Assembly (NCBI GenBank): GCA_013140715.1
Contig: JABFSG010000007.1
Span: forward strand, 1-64,000
Origin: Nitrospiraceae bacterium
Lineage (GTDB): Bacteria > Nitrospirota > Nitrospiria > Nitrospirales > Nitrospiraceae
Reading direction: 5' to 3'
DNA length: 64,000 bases
The notes under the pieces were generated by a model. That model searched no databases. It saw nothing but the letters and a program-made list of their open reading frames with translations, and was not told the origin of the DNA. Position 1 is the stretch's first letter; the number at the start of each line of letters is the position of its first letter. Below are positions 25,165-33,701 of the stretch, piece by piece. The position numbers were made by a program, and so were the translations under genes.

Positions 25165-27081
25165 ATGGCAAAGAGCACAGCGATGGTAGGAAGAGCCGGA
25201 AAGCCTGGCATTAAGGCTACCGCGATACGCAACGTGGTGCCGGATCGACTCGATCTTCGGGACAGGCTCTATATGCCTCCGGTGGCGGTCGTGCCGGACT
25301 TGGTGTTCGATCCTAAGGCCGACATCCCTGTGCTCGATCAGAAACAGACCAATGCCTGTACCGGCTTTGCGCTAGCCAGCGTTGTCTGTCACTTGCAGCA
25401 AGCAGCCAAACGGAAGCAGAAGGATTGTTGCGTCTCTCCCTTCATGTTGTACTCGATGGCGCGGCGCTACGATGAGTTTCCCGGCGCCCCGGATGTCGAT
25501 ACAGGGTCGAGCCTGCGCGGGGCGATGAAAGGCTGGTACAAACACGGCGTCTGCTCGGATCGGCTCTGGACCTCGGAGAACATGCCGACGCCGCATGTGG
25601 CAAAGTGTGCGGACGACTGGTGGCTGGATGCAGTCCAACGTCCGCTCGGTGCCTATTACCGTGTCGACACGAGATCGGTCGCCGATATGCATGTCGCACT
25701 CAACGAGATTGGGATTCTCTATGCCAGCGTCGTCTGCCACTCAGGTTGGGAGGAGGGATTCAAGAAGGGATCACAGAGCAAAGGCCGCTATTGGGTGATT
25801 CCACGGCGGAAGGCAGGTCTGAGCGACGGGGGCCATGCCTTTGCAATCGTCGGCTACAATCAGGACGGATTTATCGTTCATAACTCCTGGGGCCGCGGTT
25901 GGGGTACGAGTGGCCGCGCCGTATTACCCTATGAAGACTGGCTCGACCATGCGATGGACTGTTGGGTGACTCAGCTGGGTGTCGTGACGGAACTCCATCT
26001 GGAAATCGCGCACTCGCCCACCTTGCGTCTCGATGCAGGCAAGGTGCAGTTGGCCGGGGAGTCTTCGTTACGGAAACGCGAGATCAGTCCCTTTATTATC
26101 GATATGGAGAACAATGGCCGGCTGAGCAATACCGGTGACTTCCGCACACAGGAGTCCGACATCACGGCACTGGTGACGGACCATCTCGGCAGGGCTCGAA
26201 CCGCATGGGGTCTGGGCAAGAACGATCCAGTGGACGTCGCGATTTACGCGCACGGCGGTCTGACGTCCGAAGACGATGCAGGAGAAACTGCAGCGAAATG
26301 GATTCCCGCGATGTATGAACAGAAGATTTTCCCGATCTTTCTTATGTGGGAAACCGACCTCTGGTCTACGCTGAAGGGGCGGCTTGAGGATGTCCTCAAG
26401 AACCAGGAGCGCCCGACCGGCGGATTGTTCGACAGCGCCAAGAATTGGTGGAACGAGCGGCTCGAAAAACTACTGGCCTCGCCAGGGACGGCGATCTGGA
26501 GCGAGATGAAACAAAATGCAGACGCGATTTCCAGTACGGCCGAGAGTGGTGGCATGAAGCTCTATCGAGCCTGCCAGGCGTCGCCGCACTTTGCCGATCT
26601 CTCCAAGGTGCGATTGCATCTCATCGGCCATTCGGCCGGCTCCATCTTACACAGTCATGTGGTCCATCGGATGGGGGAGCAGGGTTGGACATTCGAGACC
26701 GTGAATTTTATGGCTCCGGCGGTACGAGTCGATCTCTTTGAAGAGACGGTCATCCCAGCCATCAAGAAGGGCAGAGTCAAACGCTTCAATCAATTCCATC
26801 TCTCCGACGATATCGAACAGAAGGATCCAACCTGCAAACCGATTCTGGGCTACAGCCGTTCGCTACTCTATCTGGTCTCGCAGTCGCTCGAACAGGGACG
26901 ACCGACCCCAATACTAGGCTTGGAGAAGCATTTCAACGACATGATTGCCGCGAAGCAATTGGCAAATGTTCATACATGGGCTGCACCAGGCAAGGAATCG
27001 AAGAGCACAACACACGGCGGATTCGACGACGACCAAGTGACGATGAGGAGTGTGATTCAACTGATGAAGGGGAAAGGGTAA
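25165..27081 (+). CDS. C1 (papain-like) cysteine peptidase fused to alpha/beta-hydrolase-like domain
   Basis: An AGGAG site 7 bases before the ATG at 25165 fixes the start, giving 638 aa. Residues ~45-270 form a papain-type peptidase: oxyanion Gln59 (LDQKQTNAC), nucleophile Cys65, His224 (GGHAFAIVGY) and Asn240 (VHNSWGRGWG). The second half, from ~340, has the strand DVAIYAHGGLTSEDDAGE and a GHSAG nucleophile elbow with Ser490 (LHLIGHSAGSILH), as in lipases/esterases. No signal peptide is seen, so it is cytoplasmic or exported by another route. Repeat copies B and C flank it. Neighbours on both sides encode envelope proteins, and 29707 encodes another GHSGG protein. The role is unknown. Confidence 0.85.
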   Translation: MAKSTAMVGRAGKPGIKATAIRNVVPDRLDLRDRLYMPPVAVVPDLVFDPKADIPVLDQKQTNACTGFALASVVCHLQQAAKRKQKDCCVSPFMLYSMARRYDEFPGAPDVDTGSSLRGAMKGWYKHGVCSDRLWTSENMPTPHVAKCADDWWLDAVQRPLGAYYRVDTRSVADMHVALNEIGILYASVVCHSGWEEGFKKGSQSKGRYWVIPRRKAGLSDGGHAFAIVGYNQDGFIVHNSWGRGWGTSGRAVLPYEDWLDHAMDCWVTQLGVVTELHLEIAHSPTLRLDAGKVQLAGESSLRKREISPFIIDMENNGRLSNTGDFRTQESDITALVTDHLGRARTAWGLGKNDPVDVAIYAHGGLTSEDDAGETAAKWIPAMYEQKIFPIFLMWETDLWSTLKGRLEDVLKNQERPTGGLFDSAKNWWNERLEKLLASPGTAIWSEMKQNADAISSTAESGGMKLYRACQASPHFADLSKVRLHLIGHSAGSILHSHVVHRMGEQGWTFETVNFMAPAVRVDLFEETVIPAIKKGRVKRFNQFHLSDDIEQKDPTCKPILGYSRSLLYLVSQSLEQGRPTPILGLEKHFNDMIAAKQLANVHTWAAPGKESKSTTHGGFDDDQVTMRSVIQLMKGKG

Positions 27082-27095
27082 CGGGGAGCCAGGTC

Positions 27096-27161
27096 GTCCT
27101 CCTGCTCGCGGAACGCACGGTTCCCGAAGGATGAGAGGGAGCGTTGCGCTCGCACGAGGAT
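27096..27161. repeat. Partial palindromic repeat, copy C
   Basis: It matches the left half of copies A and B (CCTGCTCGCGGAACGCACGG, then GAGAGGGAGCG). It ends with GAGGATCAATCCAGCC, resembling the right terminal repeat of copy B. TCCTCCTGC and the later GCACGAGGA can pair to a short hairpin. It lies between the ends of the convergent peptidase-hydrolase and HhH genes. Confidence 0.65.
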
Positions 27162-27197
27162 CAATCCAGCCATCTCACCCTGCTTTTCAGTATCCTG

Positions 27198-28529
27198 TCA
27201 GAGCCGCTCGCCGTACTTGCGGTAATGTTCCTTCTTGGCTTCCTCAACCCACTTATCCCGCTTAATGCGTTCGGGGGCGGTGTAGAGTTTCTTTGCGACC
27301 TTGTCGATGTCCTCCGGCTTCCAGCGCGCGATCTGTACGTAGGTGTGCAGCCCCATCTTGTTCAGAGTCTTGGCAAATGCAGGGCCGATCCCGTGAATCT
27401 TACTCAGGTCGTCTTTCTGCCCTTCCTTTGCCGTATGTGCCGCTTGCGTCTGTTCCGACAGTAAACTTAATTGGCTGCCATTCTGGCGGGACTGGCGAGG
27501 AGCCGTGGCTTCCCTATCGGTCTTGATGCGGAGTGCGGCCCGTACTTCGACGAGGCGTTTACGAAGACGGGCGATCTCCTCTTCCTTTTCTTCTACTATC
27601 TTTGCCTGCGCAGTGTGGCCCTGCTGCTGCGCTTCGAATCCTTGAATCTGGCGCTGGAGGCCGTCGATCCGTTCATCTCGTTCGCACAAGATTTTCTCAT
27701 TGAGCAGGAGTTGCGCGCCGACTGTGTCTTGCGCCGCAAGCTGTTTTTGCAACTTAGCAATTTGCGCCTCCTGTTGTGCGAGGGCATGGGCATGTTGTAT
27801 TTCTCTCTGAGCCAATGCCGCTTCTCGTTCTTGCACTTGTGGCTGGAGCCGTTCGAGTTCGCAAATCTTTCTATCTCGTTCAGCCAATTGGTCGTCTCGT
27901 TGATGCAGCGCTGTCCGATGTTCGACATCCCGTTCGCTGAGTTGTACTTCGAGCCAATGGACCCGTCCTTGAGCCGGCTCGAGTTCTTCCACTCGCGCGC
28001 GTAGCAACGCAGTTTCTGCCACGGCGGTTTCCAATTCTGTGACGCGATGCTGAAGGTCCTGCTGTTCTTGTTTGTGAGATTCGAGCGCCTGTTCAGCGTC
28101 CTGGCGTACAAGATGCAATCGCCGGACATTTTCTTCTTCTGACACAATGGCCGTCTCCTGCTCGTTTGTCAGGAGGGATGCAGAGGGGCCTTCCGCCTCC
28201 AAAGCCGCCAACTTTTCTGTGCGAAAGGCCAACTCTTGTTGCAGCGCTTGGAGACGGTTCTGTTGCGTTGAGACCTCTTGCCTGGTGGATTGCAGCAGCG
28301 TCTCCGCTTCGAGCGTCTTGCTCTCGAGCATGTGCATCGACGCGGTTTGGACCTTCAACTCATATTGTGCCTTCTCGAGCCGCTGCTCTTTGAGACGCAA
28401 CGTGGCGGTGATGTCCCTGAACTGTTGTGTCAGTTGCCTGGTGGGCAGATATTGCAGCAGCCATCCAACGGCGCCGCCGATACCTGCTGCGACGATAAGA
28501 CATCCCAGGATCTGGCTGATGAGGATCAT
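27198..28529 (-). CDS. Membrane-anchored coiled-coil protein with C-terminal helix-hairpin-helix domain
   Basis: This 443-aa protein has an N-terminal membrane helix (residues ~2-26, ISQILGCLIVAAGIGGAVGWLL). A very long coiled coil covers ~35-350, rich in Gln, Glu and Arg with LE/QR heptads. The C-terminal ~75 residues contain a helix-hairpin-helix fold (LSKIHGIGPAFAKTLNKMG, then IARWKPEDIDKVAKKL) of the type seen in 5'-nuclease-like/ribosomal-L21-like domains, which can bind DNA or protein. Its start overlaps the OmpA-BON gene stop by 4 bp (ATGA), so both are made together. A DNA-binding-like domain tethered to the inner membrane beside an OmpA protein suggests envelope-chromosome linkage, but this is inference. 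Confidence 0.75.
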   Translation of the reverse strand: MILISQILGCLIVAAGIGGAVGWLLQYLPTRQLTQQFRDITATLRLKEQRLEKAQYELKVQTASMHMLESKTLEAETLLQSTRQEVSTQQNRLQALQQELAFRTEKLAALEAEGPSASLLTNEQETAIVSEEENVRRLHLVRQDAEQALESHKQEQQDLQHRVTELETAVAETALLRARVEELEPAQGRVHWLEVQLSERDVEHRTALHQRDDQLAERDRKICELERLQPQVQEREAALAQREIQHAHALAQQEAQIAKLQKQLAAQDTVGAQLLLNEKILCERDERIDGLQRQIQGFEAQQQGHTAQAKIVEEKEEEIARLRKRLVEVRAALRIKTDREATAPRQSRQNGSQLSLLSEQTQAAHTAKEGQKDDLSKIHGIGPAFAKTLNKMGLHTYVQIARWKPEDIDKVAKKLYTAPERIKRDKWVEEAKKEHYRKYGERL

Positions 28530-29395
28530 AGGTCGCCAACTCCTTTTATGCGCAATTCGATGCGCCGGTTGTGCTGGAGGCCGGCCCGCGTCTGGGCCGC
28601 CGATAGGGGGCGTGACGCGCCATAGCCGACGGAGGTGAACTGGTTGGCCAAACCGTGGCTGAGGAAGTAGCGTCGCACTGCGTCCGCTCGGAGGCGGCTG
28701 AGTTGAAGGTTATAGTCAGGCGCGCCGTATTTGTCCGTATGGCCACCGATCTCAATGGCAGTGTTGGGAGCTCGCTGTATGAGGGTGATCAGTTGGTCCA
28801 ATGTGGCGCGGCTACGGGGCGTGATCGTCGCCGTATTGGAGTCGAATTCGATAGAGGCATGAGCAAGAACCTCGTTCAATTTCTTTTGGAGCGCGGAGGC
28901 CGGGGCTTGGATCTGGATCGGGGCTTGAGCTGCCAGAATATGATCTTCCAGTGCGAGTCCCGTCTGCGTAAGAGGCGTAATTTCACGCAACAGGGTGGCT
29001 TTGGTGCGATCGCCGTCGACTCGGCCGCTGAGGACAACGGAACGCCCATCGATGATGATGGACCCTCGTTCCGTCATCTGGCTTAAGATGGGGAGGGCTT
29101 TGGGAATATTGCCGACCCAGGCTGCCGGTCCCACTCTCGGATCCACCGTCAGTTCGTCGATGACACGACCAGGAGCCGCTCCATAGAGTTCTCGTGCCCG
29201 CTGGAGAATTACAGCCTTGCTGCTCTCACTGGGCAGTGAGCCACGGAGAGTCAGAGTTCTGTGTTCTAACAACGCATGAAAGCTGGCAGGCGCGAGGGGC
29301 TTCGAAACTGCAGGAGGAAGGTGGCTTGAAACGCAAAGAACTGCGAGGATCGTCAGTGCAACAGCGCCTGTGGCGAGAATCGCTGCACGTATCAT
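28526..29395 (-). CDS. OmpA-family protein with BON domains
   Basis: A 289-aa protein with an N-terminal signal anchor (residues 4-27, AAILATGAVALTILAVLCVSS). One or two BON-like repeats follow (RTLTLRGSLPSESSKAVILQRA; SIIIDGRSVVLSGRVDGDRTKATLLREI). The C-terminal OmpA domain (residues ~175-285) has IEFDSNTATITPRS, the peptidoglycan-binding GHTDKYGAPDYNLQLSRLRADAVRRYF and the final RRIELRI. This order (helix, BON, OmpA) resembles mycobacterial ArfA/OmpATb. It anchors the envelope to peptidoglycan. It is the first gene of a two-gene unit with the HhH coiled-coil gene and is divergent from the lipoprotein-hydrolase gene, sharing a 311-bp promoter region. Confidence 0.88.
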   Translation of the reverse strand: MIRAAILATGAVALTILAVLCVSSHLPPAVSKPLAPASFHALLEHRTLTLRGSLPSESSKAVILQRARELYGAAPGRVIDELTVDPRVGPAAWVGNIPKALPILSQMTERGSIIIDGRSVVLSGRVDGDRTKATLLREITPLTQTGLALEDHILAAQAPIQIQAPASALQKKLNEVLAHASIEFDSNTATITPRSRATLDQLITLIQRAPNTAIEIGGHTDKYGAPDYNLQLSRLRADAVRRYFLSHGLANQFTSVGYGASRPLSAAQTRAGLQHNRRIELRIKGVGDL

Positions 29396-29706
29396 GAATC
29401 AACTCTCTAGCGGACACTGCCTGATTGGCCCTCAGACAGTACCATATTGTATCCCTTCATGCCAGACTGAATTCCTCTCATCTAAGGCTCTTTCCCTCCA
29501 AAACTTAGACAATAGGTTGAAGGGTTTCCAGGAGTACGATGGCACGATTCTCCCAACAGTCGAAACGGCAACATTCTTCGGGTATTCAGGGACGCCGGCT
29601 TGACGGAATTGCCAAATCGGTGGAGAATCTGCCGCTCACATCGCCCACACAATAACATCCTACAAGAGCCATACGACGTGTGTCGTATGAAAGGAAGGTC
29701 TTGTCA
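29396..29706. other. Divergent promoter region of the OmpA and lipoprotein-hydrolase genes
   Basis: This interval has 311 bases and no coding potential. It must carry promoters for both directions. The only clear element is the perfect palindrome at 29670-29689. I could not place a confident -35/-10 pair. Confidence 0.5.
29670..29689 (+). promoter_or_regulatory. Perfect palindrome just before the ribosome-binding site
   Basis: CATACGAC (29670-29677) and GTCGTATG (29682-29689) are perfect inverted repeats around GTGT. The site ends 17 bases before the ATG at 29707, next to the GGAAGG ribosome-binding site. It could be a repressor operator or an RNA hairpin controlling translation of the lipoprotein. 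Confidence 0.5.
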
Positions 29707-31854
29707 ATGACGAGTAAGCAGATGATCGGCTTCGGCGCCATTGGACTATGCGTACTACTGCAGGCCTGTGCGATTGGGTCTAACGACAGGAAATATTCTG
29801 TCGCTATCGATGTAGCAGGGCCGGACAAAGGGCCAGGCTGCACGGTGGTGCTGAAGTCCGAGGTCGATCAGGTCATCGGTAAACTTGGTCTGAACGATCG
29901 TCTGGTTCCACCATCCTGGACCCTTCGTAATTTTCAAATAGAACTCGAACAGCGATTGCATTATGCGGTTAAGGATTTAGCCTGCTTCACAAAGGATATG
30001 CCTCCCTTGAGCGATGGCTCAGTGAAATGGCTCGCGTCCTATGCATTCGAGGCGACAGATCCGGACCAAGATCTGCGTCGTTTTGAAGAGTATCTGAGCT
30101 CCAGGAAGCTCGCGAAAAAACTGATCGACCTTGTCCCGGTTGTCGCGGATGAACGGGCAGGGGAAGTCGAGGGAGTCGTGGTCTCTGAGGGAGCCTGCGA
30201 TCGCCGGTCACAATGGTTCGGCAAGCCTGAATCTCCTGACGAAAATGCCTGTTCGAGCAAATCGAGGCCGCTGTATAAAATTCTGACTTCCAAGGACGAT
30301 TTGCCGGACCAGTTGCTCAGCGAAACTAAAGAGGCTCGCACCAATCGAACGCGCGATGTTCGATTCCTTGTATTGGGTTATGAAATTCCGTGGGATGAAG
30401 ATCATACGCTGATTCGCTACGGCATGCGGTTCTACTTCGTCGACAAGCTCAATCTTGAGGCGAGCGCCAAAGACGAAAGGGCGACCACAACAGAATATCT
30501 CGGCTATGAGTTGGACTATGCGAACGAGGCAACGCCTCAGCCCATTCTTGCACATAGCATGAAGAGCGGTGTGGCAGGCAAATCCAAGAAGCTCTACGAA
30601 CAAGACATAGCGGAGGCGAAGACTTCGATGCCTGAGCTTTCCACTGCCCGGCGGGTCCTCTATTGGACCGGCTATCCCTTTGCCGTTGCGATCGGTTTGA
30701 AGAATGCTGCCTTCGAGGTGGCCAAGATGCCTTTCAGCACCGTGGCTGGGCTCCTTTCAGGCAGAGACAATCCCCTGTTCTACCCGGCGCAGAATTTACG
30801 GACAGCATGGAATGCTCTGGAGGTAGAGATCGGACACGAACCCTACTATTACTTTTTGCCGGGCTTGATGAATCTGATCGGTGAAATCCCGTTTGTCGGG
30901 CAACTGTTTCAGTTCAATGCAGGCCCTAAACATTTGGATTGGGACAAGGCGCCTGAACCGGGGCGAGTCCACGACAAGATTTTCCTGTCACGCGGGATTT
31001 ACGGCGGCGACAAATGGGGGCAGGACACAGGACTCTGGACCATGTGGACCAGAGCCGCCTATCCGGACTTCGATATTTATAGTCCACCCTATCGCCATGG
31101 CACGATCACCGATGTGCTCTGGTCCATGTTCAATCTGTCGCATGGCCCAGCCTATAACGAGGCAGCCTACATCATGCGCCACGCAGGGCAGGCAGATCGC
31201 CTCTATCTCTCCGGCCACAGCGGCGGTGTGCAGAGGAGCGCCGGTGCCTCCCGTATTCTTGCGAATCACGGGTATTCACCGCAAAAAGTCTTCGGCGTCG
31301 CCGGACCCAATGTCGGCCAGGCCTACGTGGATCAACGATTCCCAAACGCTTTTCACATCTTCCTAAATGCCGACAATGTCGGGGATCAGGACGTCGTTTC
31401 GAAGATCGGCCTCGTAGCCGGGGCTTACGCCAGCGCCCTGGATTCCGTCGTTCTCGGTCCGCCGAAATATGTCTGTGGGGGGCTGGCAGGTTTGTTCCAC
31501 GACCATGCGAAGATCTGGTGTTATGATGTGTTCAATCACTTGGGCTCGAGCAATGCCACAATTTCACCGATTCGTGGGAAAGTCGCGACCCTCCATCAAA
31601 CGCCCTTCAGGCAGTCGCTCGCCGAACCGATTGTATTCGATGCCTACGTGAGGAGTGAATTTTCCATGGCCTTCCGCCAAGATCTCGAGCGCCCGAGCAC
31701 CGACATGGAATTTTTGAAAAGCCTCACTAATCAATGGTTCGGACTCGACTATTGGGAGTTGCCTGGCAAAGGGCAGAAAGAAGAGAAACACGATCCCGCG
31801 CATTACAAAGGAGAGCGGGAGGGGGCCATTCCCTGGCAACGACTCGGACGTTGA
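29707..31854 (+). CDS. Lipoprotein with alpha/beta-hydrolase GHSGG motif, unknown family
   Basis: A GGAAGG site points to ATG 29707, giving 715 aa; an ATG nine codons upstream is less likely. Residues 1-17 form a lipoprotein signal with lipobox LLQAC, so the mature protein starts at a lipid-modified Cys. The first ~290 residues are not recognised and contain several cysteines. From ~300 a mildly hydrophobic stretch follows (YPFAVAIGLKNAAFEVAKMPFSTVAGLL). Residues ~490-560 contain the nucleophile elbow LYLSGHSGGVQRSAGAS with Ser505, then VFGVAGPNVGQAYVDQRF. A late His in FHDHAKIWCYD may complete a triad. It is probably an envelope-bound esterase/lipase-like protein. Its partners may be the divergent OmpA-BON and HhH genes and the other hydrolase at 25165. 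Confidence 0.7.
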   Translation: MTSKQMIGFGAIGLCVLLQACAIGSNDRKYSVAIDVAGPDKGPGCTVVLKSEVDQVIGKLGLNDRLVPPSWTLRNFQIELEQRLHYAVKDLACFTKDMPPLSDGSVKWLASYAFEATDPDQDLRRFEEYLSSRKLAKKLIDLVPVVADERAGEVEGVVVSEGACDRRSQWFGKPESPDENACSSKSRPLYKILTSKDDLPDQLLSETKEARTNRTRDVRFLVLGYEIPWDEDHTLIRYGMRFYFVDKLNLEASAKDERATTTEYLGYELDYANEATPQPILAHSMKSGVAGKSKKLYEQDIAEAKTSMPELSTARRVLYWTGYPFAVAIGLKNAAFEVAKMPFSTVAGLLSGRDNPLFYPAQNLRTAWNALEVEIGHEPYYYFLPGLMNLIGEIPFVGQLFQFNAGPKHLDWDKAPEPGRVHDKIFLSRGIYGGDKWGQDTGLWTMWTRAAYPDFDIYSPPYRHGTITDVLWSMFNLSHGPAYNEAAYIMRHAGQADRLYLSGHSGGVQRSAGASRILANHGYSPQKVFGVAGPNVGQAYVDQRFPNAFHIFLNADNVGDQDVVSKIGLVAGAYASALDSVVLGPPKYVCGGLAGLFHDHAKIWCYDVFNHLGSSNATISPIRGKVATLHQTPFRQSLAEPIVFDAYVRSEFSMAFRQDLERPSTDMEFLKSLTNQWFGLDYWELPGKGQKEEKHDPAHYKGEREGAIPWQRLGR

Positions 31855-32007
31855 GCGATGTCGACGCTAATGCAAACACTGGCAATTGTGCTGTGGTGGT
31901 GGTGCTAGGCTTCTCCTTGAACTTCATCGACCCATTTGTTATTCTTCGCCCGCCTTTCACAAGCTAATATTCACCTATCCATTTAAGTCGATCCAAGGAG
32001 TTGAACC

Positions 32008-33561
32008 ATGGCCGCCATCAAGCGGGCGCTGATCAGTGTTTCCGACAAGACCGGAGTAGTGGAGATGGCCAAGAGTCTCGAGGCTCTTGGCGCGGAGATC
32101 CTATCGACTGGAGGAACTGCCAAGGCTTTGCGCGAGGCCGGAGTGAAGGTGACCGATGTGGCGGCCTATACTGGTTCACCGGAAATTCTCGACGGTCGTG
32201 TCAAAACACTCCATCCCAAGATTCATGGAGGATTGCTCGGACGGCGTTCGGTGCCTGCCCATGTCCAGCAGATGGATCAGCAGGGGATCGGCCCCATCGA
32301 TGTGGTCGTGGTCAATCTCTATCCCTTCGAAGCGACGATCGCGAAGCCGAACTGTCCTTTCGAAGAGGCTATTGAAAATATCGATATCGGCGGGCCGTCG
32401 ATGCTGCGCTCTGCCGCCAAGAACCATGAAGATGTCCTGGTCGTCGTGGACCCGGCCGATTACCAGCGCGTGATCGATGCGGCAAAGGCCGGAACCGTCT
32501 CGCGCGAGTTGCGACGCGAGTTGGCAATGAAGGTGTTTCAACATACGGCTCGTTATGACAGTCTGATCGCCGGGTATCTTGAGAAGCAGGTGCAAGGCAG
32601 CGAGACGAAGTTTCCAAAAGTGCTGTCGTTGCAATTTGAGTTGGCTGAATCGCTTCGTTACGGAGAAAACCCGCACCAGCAAGGAGCGTTCTATCGTGAA
32701 CTGCATTCCAGCGAGCCGTCGGTGTCGCGGGGAAAAATCCTGCATGGCAAGGCCATGTCCTATAATAATTTTCTCGATGCGAACTCGGCGCTGGAACTTG
32801 CCAAAGAGTATGACGATTGCGCGGTGGCGATCATCAAGCACAACAATCCATGCGGTGTCGCGCTTGGGACCACGCCGGTGGAAGCCTATGTGAAAGCCCG
32901 TGAGACCGATCCCATTTCGGCCTTCGGGGGTGTGTTGGCATTTAACCGTCCTGTAGACCTGGCTGCGGCGAAGGAAATTACTTCAACGTTTGTCGAAGTG
33001 GTCATTGCGCCGGGCTTTGCAGACGATGCGCTGGCGGAGCTCAAGCGTAAGAAGGATCTGCGATTGCTGGATGTCGGCCCGCTTGCGAAGGTAAAACAAG
33101 AAGGCTTCGATCTGAAGAAATTGGTAGGCGGGTTGATCGTGCAGGACAGGGATTTGGGTGTGCTGACCGATATTCGATCCTTGCAAGTCCCGACGATGCG
33201 CAAACCGACGGATGAGGAATATGCAGCCTGTGCCTTTGCATGGACAGTCTGTAAGCACGTGAAGTCGAACGCGATCATCTACGCCAAACCTGGTCAAACC
33301 GTGGGGATTGGCGCCGGTCAGATGAGCCGGGTGGATAGCGTCAAGCTTGCAGCCATGAAAGCGCAAATGCCGGTGAAGGGCTGCGTGATGGCGTCTGATG
33401 CCTTCTTCCCGTTTCGGGATGGATTGGATGCGGCGGCGCAAGCCGGCATTACAGCTGTCATTCAGCCTGGCGGCTCAATTCGCGACCCTGAAATTATCAA
33501 GGCTGCCGATGAGCATGGGCTGGCGATGATTCTTACGGGCATGCGGCATTTCAGACATTGA
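32008..33561 (+). CDS. purH: Bifunctional AICAR transformylase / IMP cyclohydrolase
   Basis: PurH performs the last two steps of de novo IMP synthesis. The N-terminal cyclohydrolase domain opens [19 protein letters not shown] with STGGTAKAL and [18 protein letters not shown]. The transformylase domain has the conserved [14 protein letters not shown], the catalytic KHNNPCG and the C-terminal [31 protein letters not shown]. The 517-aa length is normal. An AAGGAG site precedes the ATG. purD follows after a ~140-bp spacer packed with heptad repeats, so the two probably form a pur unit despite the gap. Confidence 0.97.
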   Translation: MAAIKRALISVSDKTGVVEMAKSLEALGAEILSTGGTAKALREAGVKVTDVAAYTGSPEILDGRVKTLHPKIHGGLLGRRSVPAHVQQMDQQGIGPIDVVVVNLYPFEATIAKPNCPFEEAIENIDIGGPSMLRSAAKNHEDVLVVVDPADYQRVIDAAKAGTVSRELRRELAMKVFQHTARYDSLIAGYLEKQVQGSETKFPKVLSLQFELAESLRYGENPHQQGAFYRELHSSEPSVSRGKILHGKAMSYNNFLDANSALELAKEYDDCAVAIIKHNNPCGVALGTTPVEAYVKARETDPISAFGGVLAFNRPVDLAAAKEITSTFVEVVIAPGFADDALAELKRKKDLRLLDVGPLAKVKQEGFDLKKLVGGLIVQDRDLGVLTDIRSLQVPTMRKPTDEEYAACAFAWTVCKHVKSNAIIYAKPGQTVGIGAGQMSRVDSVKLAAMKAQMPVKGCVMASDAFFPFRDGLDAAAQAGITAVIQPGGSIRDPEIIKAADEHGLAMILTGMRHFRH

Positions 33562-33566
33562 GAAAA

Positions 33567-33690
33567 GTGTGAATAGTGATGTGCGATGAATGATCAGTTT
33601 AGCAAGACATGTAAGCTCTTCGCTTTAATCGTCTTTTGTCTGTTTCTTCGCCTGTTCAATGCATCACGCGTCACGCATCACCCATCACAC
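33567..33690. repeat. Inverted heptad arrays in purH-purD spacer
   Basis: Four degenerate heptads of type GNGTGAT lie at 33567-33594. Four complementary heptads of type ATCACNC lie at 33663-33690. The two arrays can pair as arms of a long imperfect hairpin with a ~68-nt loop. The second array ends 11 bases before the purD GTG start at 33702. Confidence 0.75.
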
Positions 33691-33701
33691 ACGGGTTCTT
33701 T

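Noticed and set aside
33636-33701. ATG start of purD 22 codons upstream of GTG 33702
   Set aside because: It would translate the ATCACNC heptad array; GTG gives the conserved KILIVGSGGREHA start and the usual length.
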